From: a virus
Reading direction: 5' to 3' (one strand)
DNA length: 29,609 bases
Virus record (IMG/VR): IMGVR_UViG_3300036944_000176
Span: 1-29,609 of that record
Shown here piece after piece: positions 1-7,630 of this stretch. The notes beneath the pieces were generated by a model. It was given only the letters and a program-made list of their open reading frames with translations, was not told the origin of the DNA and did no database searches. Positions within the stretch are counted from its first letter, which is position 1. Every line of letters starts with the position of its first letter. Made by a program: the position numbers and the translations under genes.

Positions 1-2
1 AG

Positions 3-50
3 CATATGCAGGAACTATTCCCACATTCATGGAAGGCTTTGGTAGGATAA
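3..50 (+). CDS. C-terminal end of an upstream gene (partial)
   Basis: A reading frame enters from the left edge and ends at the TAA at 48-50. The last readable residues are MQELFPHSWKALVG. The TAA shares its final A with the ATG of the next gene (TAATG), the same stop/start coupling used repeatedly in this operon, which is the main reason to believe it. Too little is visible to name a product. A second frame is also open from the left edge into the next gene, so the fragment could be non-coding. Confidence 0.35.
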   Translation, partial: HMQELFPHSWKALVG

Positions 51-262
51 TGAATATTCTTTTTGTAGATGTGCCAGTAGAACGAATAGAGTCAGTAGTA
101 AGTGTGCTTAAGGAGTACCTATATAGTCATACAAGTAAGACACTTATTGATGAGGGCTATAGTAATTGTACTTATGTGTTAGTTGTTGAACGTGCTTTTG
201 TTCAAATAAAGAATAAAGGGTATGATGGGCTTGTGGTTAAGTGGGTACCAGATGACTTATGA
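50..262 (+). CDS. Hypothetical small protein, 70 aa
   Basis: A small protein I do not recognise. The ATG at 50 is preferred over an in-frame ATG at 29 because it is preceded by GGTAGGA and overlaps the TAA of the upstream frame. The frame is nevertheless open to the left edge, so a longer protein cannot be excluded. It starts MNILFVDVPVERIESVV and alternates beta-like stretches with one amphipathic helix (about residues 8-22), suggesting a compact alpha/beta fold. There is no signal peptide, membrane segment or cysteine motif. Its end overlaps the probable start of the next gene by 11 bases, so it belongs to the rightward early operon. Confidence 0.6.
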   Translation: MNILFVDVPVERIESVVSVLKEYLYSHTSKTLIDEGYSNCTYVLVVERAFVQIKNKGYDGLVVKWVPDDL

Positions 263-551
263 CCCAGAGAATGATATGTGTCCTAACTGTGTGACACCTT
301 GGAAATGTAATGGCCCTCACTTGACAGGAGAAGAAGATATGGATAAGTACAAGTTGGAATGGCGTGGACTAGAGGATGACCAGAAAGCCAGCATTGCTGT
401 GGAACTACTCACAGAAATCTTGGAAGAGATTGACCAGTACCATAAGGTGTGGAATGAGTACCCTGAGTTTTGGAACAAGAAAGACTACAAGGCGATGGAT
501 CGTGTACGTGATACTCTCGTTGCTCACTATGGTATTCCATCTGGAGATTAA
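252..551 (+). CDS. Hypothetical protein with a short Cys cluster, 99 aa
   Basis: Unknown function. From the ATG at 252 the protein begins MTYDPENDMCPNC and has a Cys-x2-Cys-x5-Cys-x3-His cluster (CPNCVTPWKCNGPH) that could bind one zinc ion. The rest is an acidic helical domain rich in Trp and Tyr. Two other starts are possible: ATG 222 (ten extra residues, deep inside the previous gene) and ATG 339, which has the best Shine-Dalgarno (AGGAG at 326-330) and would give a 70-residue protein without the Cys cluster. I chose 252 because the Cys cluster looks like selected protein sequence, but initiation at 339, or at both sites, is realistic. It ends five bases before the primase-helicase start. 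Confidence 0.6.
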   Translation: MTYDPENDMCPNCVTPWKCNGPHLTGEEDMDKYKLEWRGLEDDQKASIAVELLTEILEEIDQYHKVWNEYPEFWNKKDYKAMDRVRDTLVAHYGIPSGD

Positions 552-556
552 GGTAA

Positions 557-2128
557 TTGGTTGAACACACACATAAAGACTGTCCCTTTGATGGGTGTAA
601 AAGTTCTCAGTTTGCTTGGAACGACGAGAGGCACACAGGGTACTGCTTCGTTTGTACTGGTAGATACCCACCACCACGTATGAGAGGGCTAAAAGGTTGG
701 GCAACAGAAAGGTATCCCGTGAAAGAACAAATTGATATTAAGTCTGTACCAACATCAGGGTTTACCTATGATGGTATCCGTGACATTGACCCAGACGTAT
801 GCAAACTGTATGGCATCCAGCTACAGCTTGGGCTTGATGGTGACCCAGTTCGTTATGCGTTCAAGCACACTGAGAACGTAAAGTATCGTGGGTTTGAGGA
901 GAAGGTCTTCTGGACGAAGGAGAAGGGCAAGACTATGGATGATCTCTTTGGCCCAGAGTTTAATGCTGGTACGTCAAAGAAAATCTTCATCACCGAGGGA
1001 GAGTTTGATGCTGCATCATTGTATCAAATCCTAGGCAAGACCTACCCAGTGAAGTCCCTACCCAGTGCCAGCATTGGTGACAAGTTCGTTAAGAAGAACT
1101 ACAAGTACCTATCCACCTTTCAGGATATCATCTATGCTGGTGAGCTTGATGATGCAGGGCGTAGGGCAGCAGAGCTTCTGTATGCAGCCTTCCCAAAGAA
1201 CTTCTGGTATGTACCTATGACCCAGTACAAGGATGCCAATGAGTTCCTGATGGCAGGCGCAGGGGAAACCCTTAAGTGGGCAGCAGTCAAACCACAACGC
1301 TACACGCCAGACAACTTCTTCTGTTCTGATGAGGCAGTTGATAATGCTATCCGTAAGGAGAACCCATATAGCTATGTCCCAACAGGTCATGCTGGTATCG
1401 ACGAGAAGTGCCGAGGGCTGGTCAAGGGTGGCCTGACATTTATCAAAGCACCCCGTGGTATGGGTAAGACAGAGGTTGTGCGCTTCTTCGAGATGGCTAT
1501 GCTGGCTGATCCTGATGAGCGCATTGCCCTACTACACATGGAAGAGATGAAGTCCACAACGTATCGTGCTATGGCCACCTACGAGTTGGGTGTTAATGTA
1601 CGTACAAAGGATGATGCTCGTGATAACGGGGTAAGTGAGGATGATGTCATCAAGGCTGCACAGAAGGCAACCAAGGCAGAGCGCACAATCATCTTCGAGA
1701 TGCGGGTACACGATGATCCTATGAAGTTGCTAGAGTATGTACGCCTTGCTGCCTCTGTGTATGGCGCAGGCTATCTGTTCATTGACCATGTGCAACGTCT
1801 TGCTTATCTATCCAATGCTGGTGTAGATGGTGCAACCTCAACGCTTACCTCACTGGGCGCACAGATGGCACAGCTTGCTAAGGAGTTGAACATTGGTGTG
1901 ATCTTCATCAGTCAGGTCAACGATGATGGTCGTACTAAGTATGCTGGTGCATTGGAAGAAGAAGCTATCATCTGTATAGAGATTGCCAGAGACGTTGAGA
2001 GTGAGGATGAAGTGGAACAGAATACTACTAACTTCAAGATTTCAAAGAACAGACCATTCGCTAAACTTGGGGATGCTGGTTCACTCTACTACGACACCGA
2101 GACAACAATCTTAAGGGAAGGGTTCTAA
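557..2128 (+). CDS. T7 gp4-like bifunctional DNA primase-helicase
   Basis: Replicative primase fused to a hexameric 5'-3' helicase, acting at the phage replication fork. The 523 residues compare with 566 in T7 gp4. Domains in order: a zinc-binding domain with C9, C14, C30 and C33; a TOPRIM primase core with the TEGE motif around residues 146-149 and an E-L-D-D-A-G motif at 196-201; a linker; then a RecA/DnaB-type helicase with Walker A APRGMGKT at 298-305, a Walker B strand YLFID ending at D410, and a later FISQVNDDGRTKYAGALEEEA segment at about 450-470. The second TOPRIM motif normally begins with Asp and here has Glu196. The start is a TTG behind TAAGGTAA. No ATG fits, because the zinc finger begins nine residues in. 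The next gene starts two bases after the stop. Confidence 0.95.
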   Translation: MVEHTHKDCPFDGCKSSQFAWNDERHTGYCFVCTGRYPPPRMRGLKGWATERYPVKEQIDIKSVPTSGFTYDGIRDIDPDVCKLYGIQLQLGLDGDPVRYAFKHTENVKYRGFEEKVFWTKEKGKTMDDLFGPEFNAGTSKKIFITEGEFDAASLYQILGKTYPVKSLPSASIGDKFVKKNYKYLSTFQDIIYAGELDDAGRRAAELLYAAFPKNFWYVPMTQYKDANEFLMAGAGETLKWAAVKPQRYTPDNFFCSDEAVDNAIRKENPYSYVPTGHAGIDEKCRGLVKGGLTFIKAPRGMGKTEVVRFFEMAMLADPDERIALLHMEEMKSTTYRAMATYELGVNVRTKDDARDNGVSEDDVIKAAQKATKAERTIIFEMRVHDDPMKLLEYVRLAASVYGAGYLFIDHVQRLAYLSNAGVDGATSTLTSLGAQMAQLAKELNIGVIFISQVNDDGRTKYAGALEEEAIICIEIARDVESEDEVEQNTTNFKISKNRPFAKLGDAGSLYYDTETTILREGF

Positions 2129-2129
2129 G

Positions 2130-3362
2130 ATGGCACTGTATGAACTAACAAGTGGTAAAGACTTTGTAAAGTTGGGTGACGAAGTTTTCAGTAAGTATAC
2201 AGAAGTCCCAAAGAATCCCTTCTCGTTCAATAAGTGGTTAAACCTTCATGCCAGCGATTACTCTGTGAAGTTCTATCGTGGTAATGATACTGTCCTACCA
2301 CGGGTGTTGAACAAAGGGCTTCACGAGAACTTTGGTTCTAAGATAACACTACGTCTGAACGCTGCACTATACAACACGTTTATCAAGGCGAACTTCCCCC
2401 GTGAGACTTACTTTGCTATTAGTCGCAGTGGCAAACGCTGGAACACCTTCGCTCCACGCATGGTAAATCTTGCATTAGAGAACAAGCATCTGATTGACCA
2501 AGCAATTAAGGACAGAACGATCAACCTGATCCCACTAATGCTTGAGTTTGAGGAAGACCCACAGCAGCTACGTAAAAGGTTCGGTAAGGGTTTGTGGAAG
2601 CAACTAGCGCATACTTCAAAGACTAGGATGAAACACCTTGCACCACTACTAAAAGAAAGCACAGAACTTATCTCTATGAGAACAGGTATCTTACCCTTGG
2701 TATCCTCATATTATATGCACAGTAGGGAGATTAAGTGGTGTCTATTAACCGCAGCTAAGATTGCCCCACGCATCAAAGACTTTGATTCAACAGTTGATAT
2801 AGTTAGAGATACTATGAGAATGGCTGAGAGGGCTGGGGTTGAGGTAAACCATGACTGGTCTTGGCGTAGGTGGAATGAAGAGCATGATCGTCTGTCATGG
2901 GATGTGGCACGTAAGGGTTACTCCGAGACAAAGTTTGCGGAAGATTGTGTCTTTACACAGGGTGGATATACCTTTACACTTCTGACTTCACAGGCTGATA
3001 TTGCCGCAGAGGGTATGCAGATGAGACACTGTGTTGCATCCTATGCGTTCTGTGCTAGTAAGGGTACATATGCTGTGTTCAAGATTGAGGGTAAGGAGAG
3101 GGCAACCCTTGGACTTAATATTACCCCAACGCTTGAGGTAGTCAATCTGAAACCTAACAGGGTTCTTCACGCCTCACTACAACAATGCTATGGCCCACGT
3201 AACCAACCTATATCCAGTGAACTACACGACACACTACCAGATATTGTAAGGAAGTATGATGATCTTATTCGACACGGAAACAGATGGACTCCTTCGGCAA
3301 GCAACGAAAGTCCATGTGCTGTCGTGGACAACGAATGGGAAAGAGTTCGCGTCTACTTCTAG
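2130..3362 (+). CDS. PcfJ-like protein
   Basis: A 410-residue protein whose C-terminal half matches the PcfJ-like family as I know it: a W-x2-W-x2-EHDRL region at about 243-255, the core GMQMRHCVASY at 295-305, an ATLGL strand at 325-329 and the QCYGPRN element at 352-358. PcfJ proteins are known from conjugative plasmids and occur in phages and genomic islands; their biochemical role is not settled. The N-terminal 240 residues are basic, helical and unrecognised. It lies between primase-helicase and DNA polymerase, which suggests a role in replication, but that is inference. Its last 35 codons lie inside the polymerase gene in another frame. Family call fairly confident, function unknown. 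Confidence 0.7.
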   Translation: MALYELTSGKDFVKLGDEVFSKYTEVPKNPFSFNKWLNLHASDYSVKFYRGNDTVLPRVLNKGLHENFGSKITLRLNAALYNTFIKANFPRETYFAISRSGKRWNTFAPRMVNLALENKHLIDQAIKDRTINLIPLMLEFEEDPQQLRKRFGKGLWKQLAHTSKTRMKHLAPLLKESTELISMRTGILPLVSSYYMHSREIKWCLLTAAKIAPRIKDFDSTVDIVRDTMRMAERAGVEVNHDWSWRRWNEEHDRLSWDVARKGYSETKFAEDCVFTQGGYTFTLLTSQADIAAEGMQMRHCVASYAFCASKGTYAVFKIEGKERATLGLNITPTLEVVNLKPNRVLHASLQQCYGPRNQPISSELHDTLPDIVRKYDDLIRHGNRWTPSASNESPCAVVDNEWERVRVYF

Positions 3363-5133
3363 CTACGACGATATGCGTGACCTACTCACTGGTGCTGATA
3401 GTCTAATAGGCCATGATATCTGTCGCTTCGACGTTCCTGTACTAGAAAAAATCCTTGGTGTCACCATCAAGGCTAAACTCTATGACACACTGCCCATGTC
3501 TTGGGTAATCAACACTGATCGTATGATCCACGGGCTTGAGTCCTTTGGTGAAGACTTTGGTATCCCTAAGCCTGTGGTCACAGACTGGGTTGGCCTAAGC
3601 TATGAGGAGTACAAGCATCGTTGTGAAGAGGATGTGAAGATCAACTGGATGCTGTGGCAGAACTTGCTCAAGCGGTACAAGATGCTGTACGGTAAGGACA
3701 CAGAGGCTATGGAGAAGTTCTTCCAGTACCTTACCTTCAAGATGCGTGTGGCACACAAGGCTAGTGCTGCTGGTTGGCGCATTGACAAGAAGCTTGTGAC
3801 TGAATCTCTGGCTACGCTAGAGAAGCTACAGGTGGAGAAGGTCGAGGAACTACGCAGTGTTATGCCTGATGTGATCAAGTATACCACCAAGTCTAAGCCT
3901 GAGAAGATGACCATCAAGGATGGATCACACAGCAAGGCTGCACTGGACTGGTTCAGGATACTTGAGGACAATGACCTACCCCTGTTCCACGAAGATGATG
4001 TTACTGTAGTTAAGAGCGTGGAGAAGGCTAACCCTAACTCACCAGATCAGGTCAAGGACTGGCTGTTCTCCTTCGGGTGGGAGCCATGCACCTTTGACTA
4101 CAAGACCAATGATGATGGTAGTGAGAGGCTTGTTCCACAGGTACGTAAGGAAGGTGAGCTTGCACCATCTGTACAACTACTCATTGAGGATCACCCAGAG
4201 GTGGGTGTTCTTGATGGCCTCACAGTCTTGCAACACCGCAAGTCTATCTTCGAGGGTATGCTAGAGTCAGAGGTTGATGGGTACGTTAGTGCAGAGATTG
4301 CTGGCCTGACCAACACACTGCGCTTCAAGCATAAGAAACCACTGGTCAATCTTCCCGGAGTTGATAAGCCTTGGGGTAAGGAAATCCGTGGTGCGCTTAT
4401 TGCTGACGAGGGTACGATCATGTGTGGTGCTGACATGGTGTCCCTTGAGGCTACCACCAAGCGTCACTTCATCTTCCCCTATGACCCTGAGTACGTTGCA
4501 GAGATGTCAGTCAAGGGCTTTGATGAACACCTAGACCTAGCTGTACGTGCAGGCTACATCACTCGTGAGGACTATGAGTTCTACACACGGGCTGACGAAG
4601 CTACTGTCAATGATATCTCTCGCTTCAAGAGTATCAAGAAGACACGCAAGAAGTTCAAGCCTGTGAACTACAGCGCAGTCTATGGTGTAGGTAAGAGCAA
4701 GCTGTCACGCACTACGGGTATGTCTGTATCAGAAGCTGGTGTCCTACTTGAGGCATATTGGGAGCGTAACTGGGCAGTCAAACAGTTTGCTAAGGAACAA
4801 CAGGTGAAGACCCTGAACAAGCAGATGTGGGTGCGTAACCCTGTCAATGGTTTCTGGTACTCCCTACGATACGAGAAGGATATCTTCTCTACGCTAAACC
4901 AATCCACTGGGGCATACTGCTTCGACCAGTGGGTGGCTCACTACCTGACCAAGCGACCCAACATCATTGGTCAGTTTCACGACGAGTCTATCAATCGTAT
5001 TCCAGTAGGCGAAGAGGAAGAGCATGAGTCTGTTCTCCGTTGGGCCATTGAGAAGGTGAACGAGAAGCTCAAGCTAAACATCAAGCTGGACATTGACGTA
5101 CAGTTTGGCATTACGTATTCCTCAATTCACTAA
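3256..5133 (+). CDS. DNA polymerase, family A, with 3'-5' exonuclease
   Basis: Replicative Pol I-type polymerase, 625 residues against 704 in T7. Exonuclease motifs are complete: Exo I FDTE at 5-8, Exo II around GHDICRFD at 52-59 and Exo III with D126. Polymerase motif A is D393-M-V-S-L-E398, motif B is R464-x3-K468-x3-Y472 followed by YG, and motif C is H575-D576-E577. Y472 aligns with T7 Tyr526 (E. coli Pol I Phe762); tyrosine at this site is associated with virulent phages. Two adjacent ATGs (3256 and 3259) follow TAAGGAAG, and the exonuclease motif begins four residues in, so the start cannot be later. The first 107 bases overlap the PcfJ-like gene in another frame. Confidence 0.96.
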   Translation: MMILFDTETDGLLRQATKVHVLSWTTNGKEFASTSSYDDMRDLLTGADSLIGHDICRFDVPVLEKILGVTIKAKLYDTLPMSWVINTDRMIHGLESFGEDFGIPKPVVTDWVGLSYEEYKHRCEEDVKINWMLWQNLLKRYKMLYGKDTEAMEKFFQYLTFKMRVAHKASAAGWRIDKKLVTESLATLEKLQVEKVEELRSVMPDVIKYTTKSKPEKMTIKDGSHSKAALDWFRILEDNDLPLFHEDDVTVVKSVEKANPNSPDQVKDWLFSFGWEPCTFDYKTNDDGSERLVPQVRKEGELAPSVQLLIEDHPEVGVLDGLTVLQHRKSIFEGMLESEVDGYVSAEIAGLTNTLRFKHKKPLVNLPGVDKPWGKEIRGALIADEGTIMCGADMVSLEATTKRHFIFPYDPEYVAEMSVKGFDEHLDLAVRAGYITREDYEFYTRADEATVNDISRFKSIKKTRKKFKPVNYSAVYGVGKSKLSRTTGMSVSEAGVLLEAYWERNWAVKQFAKEQQVKTLNKQMWVRNPVNGFWYSLRYEKDIFSTLNQSTGAYCFDQWVAHYLTKRPNIIGQFHDESINRIPVGEEEEHESVLRWAIEKVNEKLKLNIKLDIDVQFGITYSSIH

Positions 5134-5142
5134 GGAAAGATT

Positions 5143-5295
5143 ATGGAAAAGAAAATCGTAGGACTAAAGAAGCTGACCAAGCCAAACAGTATCCCCATGC
5201 GTATGGCTGCTGGTGGTAAGGAGTTGGTTCGGGATAACTCTAAGCAGAGAAAATATCGTGTAGCGGGTGAAAAGCCCCTTGCACAATCTAACTAA
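5143..5295 (+). CDS. Hypothetical small basic protein, 50 aa
   Basis: A 50-codon frame starting ATG at 5143 behind TAAGGAAAGATT, nine bases after the polymerase stop, and ending TAA at 5293-5295. It begins MEKKIVGLKKLTKPNSIPM and is strongly basic (many Lys/Arg, few acidic residues), with no hydrophobic segment. It fills the gap between polymerase and SSB exactly, and the ssb promoter begins inside its end. Function unknown; basic small proteins in replication operons may bind nucleic acid or a host enzyme, but nothing in the sequence shows this. Confidence 0.65.
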   Translation: MEKKIVGLKKLTKPNSIPMRMAAGGKELVRDNSKQRKYRVAGEKPLAQSN

Positions 5296-5308
5296 TACCT
5301 GCTATAAT
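5279..5308 (+). promoter_or_regulatory. Sigma70-type promoter with extended -10 upstream of ssb
   Basis: A perfect -10 hexamer TATAAT at 5303-5308 is preceded by TG with one base between (TGC-TATAAT, an extended -10). A weak -35 (TTGCAC, 5279-5284) lies 18 bases upstream. Initiation would fall around 5315, just before the AAAGGAG ribosome site of ssb. It would let host RNA polymerase transcribe ssb and downstream genes separately from the polymerase. The call rests on consensus only. Confidence 0.55.
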
Positions 5309-5331
5309 TACACATTGCAAAGGAGCTACAC

Positions 5332-5880
5332 ATGGCAACACGTAAAGTAAAACTAACTGGACTTGCATATTGGGGGAAGGTCTTTGAAGATAATAGAGAC
5401 TTGACTGGGTTTGAGAATGCACTCAAGGATGCTGGTGGGCAATGCACCATCGACGTTGACTTGGATGAAGAGAGCATGGCTAAGCTGGCTAAGAGCAAGT
5501 CGATGCTCAAGGGTAAGGACAGCCCTGACAATGAGGGACTAACTCGTGTACGCTTCAAGCGTAAGTGGGAAGAAGCCTATGCTGGCGGCGCGCCTAAGGT
5601 GGTCAAAGCAGATGGTACTGTCTGGGACTACGACGAGGATGGCTCTATCGGTAATGGTTCTACTGTAGAAGTTATCCTGAATGTCTATGATACTTCTCGT
5701 AAGAACATCATTGGCACTCGTCTTGAAAAAGTTAAGGTTACTAACCATGTAGAGTATAACCCAGACGAAGACGAAGAAGAGGACGAGGCTCCAACACCAC
5801 CTAAGACAGCAGCCAAGTCAACCACTAAGACAGCACCTAAAGTTTACACTGTCGAAGATGATGATGAGATTCCATTTTGA
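5332..5880 (+). CDS. Single-stranded DNA-binding protein, T7 gp2.5-like
   Basis: A 182-residue protein that should coat single-stranded DNA and contact polymerase and helicase. The N-terminal 145 residues are beta-rich with a lysine-rich segment (RVRFKRKWEEAY around 72-83), as expected of an OB fold. The C-terminal region is acidic, then a Thr/Lys/Pro/Ala linker, then the tail EDDDEIPF ending in an aromatic residue, which is the hallmark of gp2.5-type and bacterial SSB tails used to dock partners. Length fits (T7 gp2.5 is 232). A strong AAAGGAG precedes ATG 5332 and a likely promoter lies directly upstream. The stop overlaps the TTG start of the next gene. Confidence 0.85.
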   Translation: MATRKVKLTGLAYWGKVFEDNRDLTGFENALKDAGGQCTIDVDLDEESMAKLAKSKSMLKGKDSPDNEGLTRVRFKRKWEEAYAGGAPKVVKADGTVWDYDEDGSIGNGSTVEVILNVYDTSRKNIIGTRLEKVKVTNHVEYNPDEDEEEDEAPTPPKTAAKSTTKTAPKVYTVEDDDEIPF

Positions 5881-6125
5881 GCAAGTCCTTAGCGAATGTT
5901 GAGAGTAAGCTAAAGGAAACACTTCCCGAAAATCTCAAGGTGGTTAACCTCGAAGTAATCACCTCACCACGTTTGGGTCGTATACTGAGGGGTACAACAG
6001 AAGAGCCTCAACTTGAGTTTGCAGTGGCAATCCCTCAAAACCCTGATCTAGAAGAGATAGACAAAATCGCTTTAAAGGTACGGGACAAATTACTCTTTTA
6101 TATTGCAAACAAGGTTACAGAATGA
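5877..6125 (+). CDS. Hypothetical protein, 82 aa
   Basis: Unrecognised. It starts at a TTG (5877) overlapping the ssb stop; no ATG is available near the start, so initiation probably depends on translational coupling to ssb. The protein has a helical N-terminus, a central beta stretch (VVNLEVITSP) and a C-terminal helix, with mixed charge and no cysteine or membrane segment. It ends in ATGA overlap with the nuclease gene. Its position between SSB and two nucleases suggests recombination or replication, by neighbourhood only. Confidence 0.65.
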   Translation: MSKSLANVESKLKETLPENLKVVNLEVITSPRLGRILRGTTEEPQLEFAVAIPQNPDLEEIDKIALKVRDKLLFYIANKVTE

Positions 6126-6973
6126 AATCAATAGACACACTTGTAGAGGATATTTACAGGGTTGTCGAGGGTAAAGGGGGGTGGGATGCTACATCTACAG
6201 AGTTCCTGTCTTCCTCTATTGCTACTGTTGCAGAGGCTAGGTTTTCCAAGGAGCAAGTACCACGGGACTACCTAAGCCTCTCTGGCATTGGCTCACCCTG
6301 CGACAGGAAGCTTTGGTACAAGATCAACCAAAGCAAAGACTCTGAACCACTGCGGGCAGAAACTTTAGGTACTTTCTTCTATGGTGATCTGCTCGAAGCC
6401 TTGATCCTAGCACTCGCTGTAGCCGCAGGGCATAAGGTAGAGGGGATGCAGGACAGAGTGAATGTCTTTGGTGTCAGTGGGCAACGTGATGCTATCATTG
6501 ATGGTGTTACTGTTGATGTGAAGTCTGCCTCTGAGCGTGGGTTTAAGAAGTTCAAGAAGCATAATCTACGTAATGAAGACCCCTTCGGGTACATCAGCCA
6601 GCTAAGCTCGTATGTATACGCAGGGAAAGATGATCCCCTTGTGAAGAATAAAACAGAGGGCGCATTTCTTGTAGTTCAGAAGGATAGGTTCAAGCTATGC
6701 CTAGACAAGTACGATTTTACGAAGGAACTTAAGGGTAAAGAACAGGAGATTAAACGTGTACAAAGCCTTGTTGCTGGCACTATTCCTGAGGATAGAATAC
6801 CCCCAGTACCTCAGTCCGAAACTTCTGAAAACACTAAGCTATCCGCCACCTGTGGCTATTGCGAGTTTCGTAAGGTTTGTTGGCCAGAGGCAAGAACTTT
6901 TCTATACAGCACAGGGCCAGTATACCTTGTTGATGTCGTCAATGAGCCTCGTGTGACGGAGTGGATTGAATGA
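6122..6973 (+). CDS. PD-(D/E)XK exonuclease with Fe-S cysteine cluster (Cas4/AddB type)
   Basis: A 283-residue RecB/Cas4-like nuclease. The catalytic core is readable: GxxxE around G88-E92, D123 in QRDAIIDG, the D132-V-K134 pair followed by SAS, and the Q160-x3-Y164 motif. C60 (SPCDRKLWYK) upstream of the core plus C244-x2-C247-x5-C253 at the C-terminus form the 4-Cys pattern that holds a 4Fe-4S cluster in Cas4 and AddB nucleases. In this replication operon it probably takes the place of the T7 gp6 exonuclease: DNA end processing, recombination, or degradation of host DNA. It overlaps both neighbours by an ATGA. No CRISPR genes are near, so a spacer-acquisition role is not suggested. Confidence 0.85.
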   Translation: MKSIDTLVEDIYRVVEGKGGWDATSTEFLSSSIATVAEARFSKEQVPRDYLSLSGIGSPCDRKLWYKINQSKDSEPLRAETLGTFFYGDLLEALILALAVAAGHKVEGMQDRVNVFGVSGQRDAIIDGVTVDVKSASERGFKKFKKHNLRNEDPFGYISQLSSYVYAGKDDPLVKNKTEGAFLVVQKDRFKLCLDKYDFTKELKGKEQEIKRVQSLVAGTIPEDRIPPVPQSETSENTKLSATCGYCEFRKVCWPEARTFLYSTGPVYLVDVVNEPRVTEWIE

Positions 6974-7317
6974 CACGGGCAGCTAAACAAAAGGGTAGGC
7001 TTGGACAGAACGAAATCAGGGATAAACTTCTTGAAATCTTCCCTGAGTTTGAGCCTGATGATATTAAGTCAACAACAATGGGTGATGGGGGAGAGGACAT
7101 TCAGCTTTCCCCCGCTGCCCGCAAGAAGATGCCAATCACCATCGAAGTCAAGAGGCGTAAGTCTGGGATGAAGATGCAGTATGACTGGCTTGAGCAAGCT
7201 AAACGACATGGCAAGGGTGAGCCAGTACTTTTCTTTAGGGCAGATCGTTCTGAATGGATTGTGATGGTTGGCCTAGACCACTACATGGAACTCTTGAGAG
7301 GTTGGAAGAATGTTTAA
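6970..7317 (+). CDS. Small PD-(D/E)XK endonuclease, Holliday-junction-resolvase-like
   Basis: A 115-residue nuclease candidate. Visible core residues are E15 in the first helix (GRLGQNEI), D43 in GGEDI, the E59-V-K61 pair, and a following helix with E75-Q76. This order (E, D, ExK, helix) is that of Hjc-type resolvases and related phage endonucleases, and the length fits. It probably resolves branched DNA, the role of T7 gp3 endonuclease, though the sequence families differ. It overlaps the Fe-S nuclease by ATGA and the next gene by eight bases, which supports a joint recombination/packaging-preparation function. A restriction-like or nicking activity cannot be excluded. Confidence 0.72.
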   Translation: MTRAAKQKGRLGQNEIRDKLLEIFPEFEPDDIKSTTMGDGGEDIQLSPAARKKMPITIEVKRRKSGMKMQYDWLEQAKRHGKGEPVLFFRADRSEWIVMVGLDHYMELLRGWKNV

Positions 7318-7630
7318 CTGGCTGAAAAAATGGGCTATGGATGTGTTTGATCTACAGATGATTGACCCTATCCCTAGTAATGACGCACAAATCTGGAGTA
7401 TTGTTGAGGGAGCAAAACGTGCAGAAGACTTGGACTACGACGAACTGGATGGCCTAGATGTACATGACAGTGCTGTACGTTTAATCCTAAAGATTGCAGT
7501 AGGTTCAGATGTGTTTGACATTGAGGCTTGGTTTGATAACATTGGTGAAGCTAAACATATCATCGACCACTTCAACAAGTCTATAGAACCACTGCCTATG
7601 AACCTAAAGGAGTTTCACGAGTATGACTAA
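7310..7630 (+). CDS. Hypothetical protein, 106 aa
   Basis: Unrecognised. ATG 7310 has a GGTTGGAAGA ribosome site inside the previous gene. The protein begins MFNWLKKWAMDVFDL, an amphipathic aromatic helix, then is strongly acidic (DLDYDELDGLDVHD near 41-53), with a beta stretch RLILKIAVGSDVF. No catalytic motif or membrane segment is clear. It overlaps both neighbours by eight bases, so it is translated with them. Confidence 0.65.
   Translation: MFNWLKKWAMDVFDLQMIDPIPSNDAQIWSIVEGAKRAEDLDYDELDGLDVHDSAVRLILKIAVGSDVFDIEAWFDNIGEAKHIIDHFNKSIEPLPMNLKEFHEYD

Noticed and set aside
3600-3971. Antisense reading frame of 123 codons within the polymerase gene, and similar long frames elsewhere
   Set aside because: They lie opposite well-supported genes, have no ribosome sites and show Ser/Leu-rich shadow composition.
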